Assembly: GCA_030618495.1 (NCBI GenBank)
Contig: JAUXDE010000074.1
Coordinates: forward strand, 1 to 8,870
Length of the DNA stretch: 8,870 nucleotides
Reading direction: 5' to 3'
Origin: Clostridia bacterium
GTDB taxonomy: Bacteria > UBA6262 > WVXT01 > JAUXBS01
Within the stretch, counting starts at the first letter, position 1; each line of letters starts with the position of its first letter. The notes under the pieces were generated by a model. That model ran no database searches, was not told the origin of the DNA, and saw only the letters and a program-made list of their open reading frames with translations. Of this stretch, positions 1 to 5,590 are shown one piece after another. Position numbers and translations under genes: made by a program.

Positions 1-184
1 CTTTTCTTATCCTACTTAACCAATAAGTAGCAAACTTATTCCAGTTTGGTTTTTTAGAATAAGCATTTTTAATGTTTATTATGAAGTGCTTTTCTGGTTC
101 TAATAAAGAATTTAGAGAAATCACTTCACCAGAAAGTGTTCTATACTTTAGAGAATCTTTCAGTTTATTGTTTGTATTTTTCAT
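1..184 (-). CDS. Hypothetical protein, 3' end cut by window edge
   Basis: An open frame starts at an ATG (182-184) and runs 61 codons without a stop to the left edge, so the C-terminus is missing. The visible protein begins MKNTNNKLKDSLKYRTLSGE, is hydrophilic and basic, and ends at the edge with an aromatic segment (NWNKFATYWLSRIRK). I do not recognise the family. A very good ribosome binding site (AAAAAGGAG, about 7 nt before the ATG) overlaps the last codons of the 111-residue gene just upstream. Only 4 bp separate that gene's stop from this ATG, so the two are almost certainly one operon with coupled translation. Two short proteins behind a promoter with an operator-like palindrome fit a toxin-antitoxin or small regulatory pair, but nothing in the sequence proves this. 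There is no signal peptide. Confidence 0.7.
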   Translation of the reverse strand, partial: MKNTNNKLKDSLKYRTLSGEVISLNSLLEPEKHFIINIKNAYSKKPNWNKFATYWLSRIRK

Positions 185-188
185 GTTA

Positions 189-524
189 TTATCTCCTTTT
201 TATAAATATTACTTTACCTGCAATTGATAGATAAATACTCTTTTGCCTAAATTCCATTGCCACTTTTTTAAGTAACTTTTTCACTTCTACTATTTCCCCT
301 TCTTTAATAGCAACAGTATATTTTCTGGATTCATCTGGAACCATTTCATTTGTATCTTCATCTTTATATACTCCATTGTAATTCATCGGAGATTTTGTCC
401 ATCCTTCAAACGCAATATACAATTCTTTTTCAAGCCACTCCCATCTAGTATATGGGTGTAATTTACCATTCCCAATATACTTATCTTCTCTTATGGGAAC
501 AAAAAACTCAATTTCTTTCATCAA
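189..524 (-). CDS. Small hypothetical protein (111 aa), distantly DUF3574-like
   Basis: This is a soluble, probably cytoplasmic protein of 110-111 residues. Two starts are adjacent: TTG (522-524) and ATG (519-521). AAAGGA (534-539) lies 9 nt before the TTG and 12 nt before the ATG, so the TTG is slightly favoured by spacing, though both give nearly the same protein. The middle reads as a short beta-rich fold (FEGWTKSPMNYNGVYKDED, then DESRKYTVAI). A basic helix follows (about residues 75-93), and then FRQKSIYLSIAGKVIFI. The order 'F-G-T...G-W/V-Y-x-D-E...E-S-R-K-Y-V...F-R-Q-x-x-I-Y' resembles, from memory, DUF3574-like small proteins; that is a weak inference. No catalytic motif or membrane segment is visible. 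It is the first gene of an operon with the partial ORF at 1-184 and has its own strong promoter. Its high A+T content matches the accessory left end. Confidence 0.8.
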   Translation of the reverse strand: MMKEIEFFVPIREDKYIGNGKLHPYTRWEWLEKELYIAFEGWTKSPMNYNGVYKDEDTNEMVPDESRKYTVAIKEGEIVEVKKLLKKVAMEFRQKSIYLSIAGKVIFIKRR

Positions 525-549
525 TAACTTTTATCCTTTATTTAATACT

Positions 550-578
550 ATATTACCATATACTTGTCTATTTGTCAA
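550..578 (-). promoter_or_regulatory. Sigma70-type promoter for the 111-aa operon
   Basis: On the minus strand TTGACA (573-578) is followed after exactly 17 bp by TAATAT (550-555), a near-perfect housekeeping promoter. Transcription would start near position 543, giving a leader of about 20 nt that contains the AAAGGA ribosome binding site. Confidence 0.8.
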
Positions 579-580
579 GT
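562..580. promoter_or_regulatory. Imperfect palindrome over the -35 region, candidate operator
   Basis: ACTTGTCTATTTGTCAAGT has 5-bp perfect outer arms (ACTTG/CAAGT) and further matches inside. It covers the -35 box and most of the spacer of the promoter for the 111-aa operon. A repressor bound here would block RNA polymerase. TTGTC half-sites recur at 564 and 572, and within the 10-bp palindrome TTGTCGACAA at 613-622. Autoregulation by an operon product is an inference. Confidence 0.45.
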
Positions 581-639
581 AATATTTATGATTATAGATG
601 ATAAATAATTGTTTGTCGACAATAAATAGTCCTGTATTC

Positions 640-771
640 TGTAATCCAAAATTACCCCCTTTTTCCACAAATTGTTACCGGAAATGACCGGGAGTTGATG
701 AATGATATCGTCGGTAAATAAACAGGGTGGGGCAATATTAGATGACAATACCGGGTCATAATTTCATGACA
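640..771. mobile_element. Mini-element A, transposase-less, IS21-like ends
   Basis: This non-coding stretch of 132 bp is built from four 19-bp repeats of the type TGTAATnnAAAATTGACCC. Two point inward from the left (640-658 and 673-691, starts 33 bp apart). Two point inward from the right (729-747 and 753-771, read as TGTCAT... on the minus strand, ends 24 bp apart). Tandem copies of the terminal repeat at each end are a known trait of IS21-family elements, and the TGT...ACA outer ends fit. No transposase or other ORF fits inside, so it is a MITE-like deletion derivative or a relic. It matches the reverse complement of 1671-1804, including the internal words AAACAGGG and ATTGT. I saw no target duplication in the flanks. 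Confidence 0.6.
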
Positions 772-850
772 GAAAACACCATGGTACGCTCAAGTATGTT
801 CTGGTACAGGTTTTCTAAGAATAGGGTATAATATGACCTGAATGATAGGA

Positions 851-1444
851 TTAAATCATATTGTTGGGTAAATATATCTTTATTTGACTGGAAACACGTT
901 TAAAATCTTTATCACAAGTTGCTATTGCTTCTTTTTTATTAACTAATGCTGTTGCTATAATATAAGCATCAGGTGGAAGCATTTGATTTGTTTTAATAAG
1001 GTGTAATACCATCCTTCTTATTTCAAAACTTGATTCTTCTAATTTTCTATAACGAGATAATGAAATTAACTTATTATATATTTTCTCTAACTTCGGATAT
1101 ATGTCAGTCATTATGTCAGGATAAACCTTATAATAATCAATAGGTTTGATTGGTCTGCCTTTTATTATCCTGTCAAGTTCCCTTTGACGTTTGGGGATAA
1201 TATTTTCAAACGCTTGTTTTATATTTATCCCTGTAATTCTTTGAAGCACTTCTTGAATAACCCAATCAGTTATATATATTTCACAATTATTTTGCCTTAA
1301 TGAAATTGCAAAATATTCACATTCTGAAATATTGCTTGAAGGACAACCGGTTAATCTTGCGGTAAGATTTAAAATGTATGATGAATCTAATAGGATAGTT
1401 CCAGGAAGGTCTTTTGACTTGAAACTATAAATGTTTTTTGACAT
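851..1444 (-). CDS. PIN-domain ribonuclease-like toxin (VapC-like)
   Basis: This 197-residue cytoplasmic protein has the acidic residues of a PIN-domain Mg2+-dependent ribonuclease in the expected order. These are D20 in TILLDSSYI, E65 in WVIQEVL, D159 in LPPDAYIIATAL, and D178/D180 in ATCDKDF. All appear intact, so the nuclease site should be functional. The middle (about residues 70-145) is a basic helical insertion that makes it longer than a typical VapC of about 130-140 residues. The ATG has no strong ribosome binding site of its own and lies 20 bp inside the end of the 51-aa gene, so it is probably translated by coupling. In PIN toxins of TA modules the target is RNA (often tRNA or rRNA); the target here is unknown. 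The module sits between two inverted mini-elements in A+T-rich DNA, which suggests transfer. A house-keeping PIN protein is possible but less likely given the operon form. Confidence 0.85.
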   Translation of the reverse strand: MSKNIYSFKSKDLPGTILLDSSYILNLTARLTGCPSSNISECEYFAISLRQNNCEIYITDWVIQEVLQRITGINIKQAFENIIPKRQRELDRIIKGRPIKPIDYYKVYPDIMTDIYPKLEKIYNKLISLSRYRKLEESSFEIRRMVLHLIKTNQMLPPDAYIIATALVNKKEAIATCDKDFKRVSSQIKIYLPNNMI

Positions 1445-1580
1445 AATAATTGCCGTTGTGTTCTTCGGCTATTTTCTGAGATGTTTTTTTGTCTACCTTA
1501 ATAGAACCAGATAATTCTTTTATTATCTTAATATCCTTTTTCAACTCTTTATCTGCTTTCTTTTTTGCACTTTTAGTCAT
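1425..1580 (-). CDS. Small lysine-rich protein, probable antitoxin partner of PIN toxin
   Basis: This 51-residue ORF runs from an ATG at 1578-1580 to TAG at 1425-1427. AGGAG (1587-1591) stands 6 nt before the ATG, an ideal site. The protein starts MTKSAKKKADKELKKDIKII and ends EEHNGNYYVKKHL. It is highly charged and lysine-rich, with a likely helix in the first 22 residues and a second short segment (SIKVDKKTSQKIAEEHNG). Its stop lies 20 bp inside the PIN gene, the arrangement usual for antitoxin-toxin pairs. I see no clear ribbon-helix-helix, AbrB or Phd motif, so the type of antitoxin is open. The SxKVDKKTSQKIAEEHNG part could be a short DNA- or toxin-binding helix. Promoter and operator placement suggest that this protein, perhaps with the toxin, represses the operon; that is an inference. 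Confidence 0.75.
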   Translation of the reverse strand: MTKSAKKKADKELKKDIKIIKELSGSIKVDKKTSQKIAEEHNGNYYVKKHL

Positions 1581-1597
1581 TTTGTTCTCCTCTTGTC

Positions 1598-1619
1598 TGT
1601 ATGATTATATTATCATACA
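1598..1619. promoter_or_regulatory. Perfect inverted-repeat operator of the PIN module
   Basis: TGTATGAT (1598-1605) and ATCATACA (1612-1619) are perfect 8-bp inverted arms around a 6-bp A+T spacer. The palindrome covers the -10 box and the expected transcription start (about 1600) of the PIN operon. A bound dimer would block initiation, as in autoregulated toxin-antitoxin operons. Confidence 0.7.
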
Positions 1620-1635
1620 TTATAATATTTTGCAA
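1607..1635 (-). promoter_or_regulatory. Promoter of the antitoxin-PIN operon
   Basis: On the minus strand TTGCAA (1630-1635) and TAATAT (1607-1612) are separated by exactly 17 bp, a good sigma70-type promoter. The predicted leader is about 20 nt and carries the AGGAG site of the 51-aa gene. Confidence 0.75.
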
Positions 1636-1670
1636 GTAAAATAGTCATTGTCTATAGCCTGAGTGTGAAA

Positions 1671-1804
1671 TGTAATGAGAATTTGACCCAGGATTGTAAT
1701 ACAATTTTAACCCCCTGTTTTATTCCTATAGATGGTATTGGCTAATAGGGTAGGGTCATTTTTCAATTACAATCTGTAGATAACAGAGTCAATTTTCGAT
1801 TACA
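1671..1804. mobile_element. Mini-element B, inverted partner of element A
   Basis: This 134-bp non-coding element has the same plan as 640-771 but in the opposite orientation. Two 19-bp repeats point inward from the left (1671-1689 TGTAATGAGAATTTGACCC and 1695-1713, starts 24 bp apart). Two point inward from the right (1753-1771 and 1786-1804, read as TGTAATCGAAAATTGACTC on the minus strand, ends 33 bp apart). The outer left and outer right repeats agree at 14 of 19 positions by my count. It has no room for a transposase. IS21-family ends carry such multiple repeats; the family assignment is an inference from that design and from the TTGACCC core. Flanks (GTGTGAAA left, GTTTACAG right) show no convincing target duplication, suggesting age or decay. 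Confidence 0.65.
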
Positions 1805-1900
1805 GTTTACAGCGCGCGCCACCATATAATCCCTTTATATTTGATTATTTATTCTTCCTTGGAATTGTTACTAATTGGTAGGTTTATTACCCGTTATAGC

Positions 1901-4891
1901 TTAGAAACGAGATAATAATTCTCCGGCCACTCCCCCCATCCCGTTTCTTTCAAACACTTGTTTAATAATAGCATATGGTTCCGGATCGCTGTGGTTCATC
2001 CTAATGATTTCTTCAAGTTCTTTAATGGCTTCTTCTCTGTTCCCGGTTTCTGCGTAAATTTTTGAAAGGAAGAAATGAGATTCAAAGCTCTCCGGATTGA
2101 GGTAAGTAGCCTTCTTAAAACTCTCTATTGACTTGTCGTATAACCTTATTCCGTGGTAAAAAATACCCATACCTTCATGGGCTTTGTACCTTGTAGGGTC
2201 AAGCTCCAGAGCCTTCATAAAAAAGGTGGCAGCTTTTCGTATATAGTTATTGTTTAAGAACTTGTAACCCATGGAGATATCCCGGTTCAGTGAAGACATT
2301 TTTGTTAAGTTCAGGATGTTTTCAATGGACTTATCGCGCGGGTTTATAGAAGCTGCTTTCATGAAGTCCGAGTAAGAACCGTCATAATCCATTTCTATGT
2401 ATTTTAATATGCCTTTTATTATGACGGACGACGACTCCGAGTACTTCTGAAGCGCTACGTTGTCAGCTGGCTTGAACGACGGGCTTTTTGCGGCAAAAAA
2501 CCCGTAAACGTTCTTCTTGTATTTTGATATTTGCTGAAGATTGTCCCTCCATGTCTGAATGTCAAGTGTAGCGCTCAACGGCGCTGAAAACTCAAGTATC
2601 GGCATATCTTCCGTATTTATAGGCGCATCACCGCAATATTCCCTGATTTCATCCTTGGACATAATGAGTGAATCCAGCAGTTTATAGGGATCGCCAAGGT
2701 TTACCTGTTCAAGGTCCTCTTTCACTGCCAGGATGTTCCTGAACCATGCCTCCCTATCTATTGAAATTTCCCTGATTGTCCCTATCAGGTACACCTGCCT
2801 GTTTATACAGTTCGTCAAGTACCAGACGCTTGATTGGGGGAAAACCGATTGGAACGTTTTCAACACCATTTTAAAGTCATCCGTTGAAAGCTTCCACATC
2901 GGCAGCCATACGACAATTACCCCTGTTTCCGATAACCTTTCCCTGCATAATTCAAAGTAATCCCTGGTATACAAAGAAGCGTTACCAGCAAACAAGGGGT
3001 GTATTGAGTCAGTCATTATGACATCGTTTTTGGTTTTATCTCTCCTGAGGTAGTTCCTGCAGTCTTCAATTACCAGGTGAAAAAACGGCTTGTCGAAAAT
3101 GTTATGGTTAATTTCCGTAAAAACTTCTTTTGCCGCTTCAACCACTCCCGGAACCAGTTCAACGCATATAATTTCAACCGGATTATGGAGCGATGCTGAC
3201 CAGCTTGTCCCACCGCTCCCAAATCCCACCTGCAGTATTCTTTCCGCGCGTCGGCCGTTCATTGATTCATATATTAAGAGCGGAATATGCGCCAGCGCTT
3301 TCTGCGCGGTCTCTATCATATTGCCCGTCCCGGCGACTTCACAAATGTTTATCCTCAATAAAAGATTTTTTCCTTCAATCGTATCCATTCTCGTGACGGC
3401 TACGGTTGCCATGGCGTCCTCTTTGTAATAAATGAGTTCTTCGGAAGGGGACTTCTTAACCCAGAATAAGGAGTTTTTGGAGACGTATGCGGAAATCAGG
3501 ATAAAAAGTATAACCGTAACTGCGGGAATGGATATTTTCAGAATTTTGTTTTTTCCGCCCGAAACGAGCAGGAGTATTATCCCGAGTAAAATGTTTACTG
3601 ACGCCATTGCCAGTATGCTTCCCTGCATGCCAAGCAGGCTTATGAAAACAAAACCCGCCGCAAAAGCGCCGAACACCGAGCCGATTGTGTCATAAAAACC
3701 GACTACGCCTATTTTACCGAAGGCTTTCTCCGTGTTTGATAAATAAATCCTGCTTACGAGCGGGAAAAGCGAACCCATCAAAATGGTGGGAACGAGCATT
3801 ATCATGAAAGAAAATATTACTTCATATGTTGTTCTTCCGATAGGGACATCGGTGATGCTCGGGAGCAGGTTGCTGATTAAATAATTCGAGTTCCTGAAAA
3901 TATACAAAGACGCCACTGCGGATAACCCGATCAAAAGCTCTACTATAGCAAAAAGAAAGACGGTGTTCTTTATCCTGTCAACGAACCTTGAGATTATGAA
4001 ACCGCCGATGGCAAGTCCGGTTATGAACGTCGCGGATACCAATGCGAAGGAATATACAGTGTTCAGCAGCCTTGTGGCGCAGAGTATCCTTATCCATGAG
4101 ATTTCGTAAACCAGCGCAATAAAACCATCAATCCCGAAAAGCGCCAGCACCAGTAATGACAGGCGATTTGTTTTTTTTACGTTAACTCCTTCGGTTATGT
4201 GTTCGTGACTGTCGGCGTGAACGCCGAGCTCAAACATGAAAAACGCCACAAGTGCAATCAGGATATTTATCGCTGAAGAAAACATTATGGTCTTGGTTAC
4301 GCCGAATTTTTTTATCAAAAAGAATCCTGCAAGCAGGCATCCTGCCACCGCCCCGGAATTGTTAAAGAAATAAAGGTTGCCTGAATTTTTTCCTACTAGA
4401 TTGCCTTCTTCGGTAAGAAATTTAAACAGGACAGGCATAGTCCCGCCCATGAGAGCAGCAGGTATTACCAGGATAAGGGAACACGAGAAAAAACGCAGGA
4501 CATTCAGTGAATAGATGCCCAGGCTCATATTCCCGCCATATTTTGCATAAAAGACGGTGACAAGCCCCGTTAATGCAGGCATTAACAGGCCGTAAATTCC
4601 TATGCCTATTTCAAGTAAAATAAATATTCTTATGGGATGCTTTTTTTTGTCGGCGATTTTTCCAAAACAACATGAGCCTATAGCGAGACCGCCCATGAAT
4701 GAAGCAAGAACAGTGGCAACGGCAAAGGCAGATACACCGAAAACAGGGTCAAGCAGGCGTATCCATGCGACCTGATGGATAAGCGCGCTCATGCCTGAAA
4801 AGAAAAACAAGACCAAAACCACGAAGTAAGAAGATGAACTGATATTCATCTTACTATACCAAAATCTTCTACTGTAACACATTTTATCCAA
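1901..4891 (-). CDS. Fused MFS-like membrane domain, spermidine-synthase-like domain and TPRs
   Basis: This 996-residue inner-membrane protein has three parts. Residues about 20-470 are polytopic and duplicated: FSGMSALIHQVAWIRLL (32-48) is echoed by LFGIDGFIALVYEISWIRIL (251-270), the signature of fused MFS/spermidine synthases. Residues about 485-760 form a Rossmann methyltransferase fold of the spermidine synthase type. It shows ILQVGFGSGGTS (552-563, SAM-type glycine motif), ICVELVPGVVEAA (575-587, acidic E578), EDCRNYLRR (609-617) and DVIMTDSIHP (623-632). Residues about 820-985 hold four or five TPRs, the clearest at 903-935 and 936-969. The usual substrate-loop motif GxxQ is replaced by INICEVAGTGN (514-524), so polyamine synthesis is not assured; another aminopropyl or methyl transfer, or a membrane sensor role, is possible. 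The TTG start (4889-4891) is chosen because GGAGG (4899-4903) lies 7 nt upstream; the ATG at 4880-4882 is the alternative. Confidence 0.85.
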   Translation of the reverse strand: MDKMCYSRRFWYSKMNISSSSYFVVLVLFFFSGMSALIHQVAWIRLLDPVFGVSAFAVATVLASFMGGLAIGSCCFGKIADKKKHPIRIFILLEIGIGIYGLLMPALTGLVTVFYAKYGGNMSLGIYSLNVLRFFSCSLILVIPAALMGGTMPVLFKFLTEEGNLVGKNSGNLYFFNNSGAVAGCLLAGFFLIKKFGVTKTIMFSSAINILIALVAFFMFELGVHADSHEHITEGVNVKKTNRLSLLVLALFGIDGFIALVYEISWIRILCATRLLNTVYSFALVSATFITGLAIGGFIISRFVDRIKNTVFLFAIVELLIGLSAVASLYIFRNSNYLISNLLPSITDVPIGRTTYEVIFSFMIMLVPTILMGSLFPLVSRIYLSNTEKAFGKIGVVGFYDTIGSVFGAFAAGFVFISLLGMQGSILAMASVNILLGIILLLVSGGKNKILKISIPAVTVILFILISAYVSKNSLFWVKKSPSEELIYYKEDAMATVAVTRMDTIEGKNLLLRINICEVAGTGNMIETAQKALAHIPLLIYESMNGRRAERILQVGFGSGGTSWSASLHNPVEIICVELVPGVVEAAKEVFTEINHNIFDKPFFHLVIEDCRNYLRRDKTKNDVIMTDSIHPLFAGNASLYTRDYFELCRERLSETGVIVVWLPMWKLSTDDFKMVLKTFQSVFPQSSVWYLTNCINRQVYLIGTIREISIDREAWFRNILAVKEDLEQVNLGDPYKLLDSLIMSKDEIREYCGDAPINTEDMPILEFSAPLSATLDIQTWRDNLQQISKYKKNVYGFFAAKSPSFKPADNVALQKYSESSSVIIKGILKYIEMDYDGSYSDFMKAASINPRDKSIENILNLTKMSSLNRDISMGYKFLNNNYIRKAATFFMKALELDPTRYKAHEGMGIFYHGIRLYDKSIESFKKATYLNPESFESHFFLSKIYAETGNREEAIKELEEIIRMNHSDPEPYAIIKQVFERNGMGGVAGELLSRF

Positions 4892-4926
4892 TATACCCCC
4901 TCCCCATGGTAAAATATGTCCTCATA

Positions 4927-4953
4927 GAAAAAACATCTTTCCCCCCGAAGATG
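4927..4953 (-). promoter_or_regulatory. Hairpin with T-run in the leader of the 996-aa gene, possible attenuator
   Basis: On the minus strand CATCTT (4948-4953) pairs with AAGATG (4934-4939) around a G-rich loop and is followed directly by TTTTTT (4928-4933). This looks like a small intrinsic terminator between the promoter (5005-5033) and the gene start at 4891. The upstream AAGGAG could also pair with the T-run by A-U and G-U pairs. The six-base stem is short, so strong termination is not assured. No known riboswitch was recognised. Confidence 0.4.
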
Positions 4954-5004
4954 CTCCTTCCCCCGTATTTACATGTATTTATTTATTACGTAAAATCTAT
5001 AATT

Positions 5005-5033
5005 ATCATACCTCTTATTGAAAAAGCTGTCAA
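5005..5033 (-). promoter_or_regulatory. Promoter of the 996-aa gene
   Basis: TTGACA (5028-5033) and TATGAT (5005-5010) on the minus strand are 17 bp apart, close to consensus. Transcription should begin near 4998, giving an unusually long leader of about 107 nt that includes the hairpin at 4927-4953 and several G-runs. Confidence 0.75.
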
Positions 5034-5091
5034 GGTAATTGTTACACACGCCGAAAAACCGGATGGAACCTGACTCCATTTTCATCTATTC

Positions 5092-5460
5092 TCAGACAGG
5101 ACATAATTTCTTTACTACGCTGAGCAATTCATCACTACTAACAGGTTTCGTTAAATAAGCATGCGCGCCAATCTTTTCACTAATACCCTTATCAAGCTCC
5201 TTTGACCGTACAGTCAGGATTATAAAGGGTGGTATTTTTTCCAGTAATTCTTCATTTATAATTTTAAATATCATCTGGTATCCGTTAATATGCGGCATCA
5301 TTATATCGACTATAACTAATTCCGGTTTTTCCTTTTTTACTTTATTGATTCCTTCTATCCCATTCCCTGCGATAACAACTTCATATCCTCCATCTTCAAG
5401 CGTTTCCTTCAATAGCCCCAGAATGGTTTTATCATCATCAACAATCAATACTTTTTTCAA
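5092..5460 (-). CDS. Single-domain CheY-like response regulator
   Basis: This 122-residue cytoplasmic receiver domain has no output domain. All signature residues are present: the acidic pocket D8/D9 in VLIVDDDK, the phospho-acceptor D52 in LVIVDIMMP, T83 in IILTVRS, and K105 in YLTKP. It should therefore be phosphorylated by a histidine kinase and act through protein contacts, or pass phosphate on in a relay. The ATG at 5458-5460 has AGAGGA about 8 nt upstream. No kinase lies in the window, so its partner is elsewhere. A promoter sits at 5511-5540 and the gene is probably transcribed alone: the next gene has its own promoter. The frame directly upstream, in phase with this gene, is coding-like but broken by stops (see 5461-5637). 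Confidence 0.93.
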   Translation of the reverse strand: MKKVLIVDDDKTILGLLKETLEDGGYEVVIAGNGIEGINKVKKEKPELVIVDIMMPHINGYQMIFKIINEELLEKIPPFIILTVRSKELDKGISEKIGAHAYLTKPVSSDELLSVVKKLCPV

Positions 5461-5510
5461 TTATTTTATCCTCTTTAAAGAATTAATTTCTTCCTGCTCT
5501 TCTCTTATTT

Positions 5511-5540
5511 ATTATAACAACACTATCAGGTTATTTTCAA
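5511..5540 (-). promoter_or_regulatory. Promoter of the response regulator
   Basis: TTGAAA (5535-5540) and TATAAT (5511-5516) on the minus strand are 18 bp apart. The -10 is perfect. The leader would be about 45 nt and includes the AGAGGA site. Confidence 0.55.
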
Positions 5541-5557
5541 TAGCGGGATTAAAGTCT

Positions 5558-5574
5558 AACCTTTCATTAAGGTT
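5558..5574 (-). terminator. Small hairpin after the TMTC-like gene
   Basis: AACCTT and AAGGTT form a perfect 6-bp stem with a 5-nt loop, starting 16 nt after the stop codon at 5591. No T-run follows, so it could stabilise the transcript end rather than act as a true intrinsic terminator. Confidence 0.25.
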
Positions 5575-5590
5575 CTGCTGTATTTTACGG

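Larger units (their letters stand above)
525..850. other. Intergenic region of 326 bp
   Basis: From left to right this gap holds the promoter and candidate operator of the 111-aa operon (550-580), the palindrome TTGTCGACAA (613-622), mini-element A (640-771), and 79 bp downstream of the PIN stop. I see no ORF with a ribosome binding site and no clear terminator for the PIN operon. Confidence 0.6.
1581..1900. other. Intergenic region of 320 bp
   Basis: This gap contains the promoter and operator of the PIN operon (1598-1635) and mini-element B (1671-1804). It also holds about 95 bp of A+T-rich DNA before the end of the 996-aa gene, with a lone GCGCGCGC tract at 1812-1819. I see no convincing terminator for the 996-aa gene and no further ORF. 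Confidence 0.6.
4892..5091. other. Leader and spacer between receiver and 996-aa gene
   Basis: This 200-bp gap holds the promoter (5005-5033) and the G-rich leader of the 996-aa gene. A weak hairpin (ATGGA/TCCAT, 5063-5079) after the receiver stop lacks a T-run. A seven-codon ORF (4884-4907, MGRGYIG) ends just before the alternative ATG at 4882 and could couple translation; support is only positional. Confidence 0.35.

Noticed and set aside
771-816. Inverted repeat AGAAAAC/GTTTTCT with a 32-bp spacer after the PIN gene
   Set aside because: The arms are only 7 bp with a long loop and no T-run after them, so it is not a credible terminator; chance is likely in A+T-rich DNA.
826-831. TATAAT on the plus strand as a promoter
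   Set aside because: No acceptable -35 lies 16-18 bp upstream and no plus-strand gene follows; an antisense RNA to the PIN gene cannot be supported from sequence alone.
2733-3695. Several plus-strand open frames inside the 996-aa gene
   Set aside because: They lie opposite a strongly supported coding frame with clear domains, show no ribosome binding sites or recognisable motifs, and are antisense shadows.
5051-5079. Possible terminator of the response regulator
   Set aside because: The ATGGA/TCCAT stem is 5 bp and the following CCGGTTTTTCGG does not give a clean T-run; kept only as a remark in the spacer entry.
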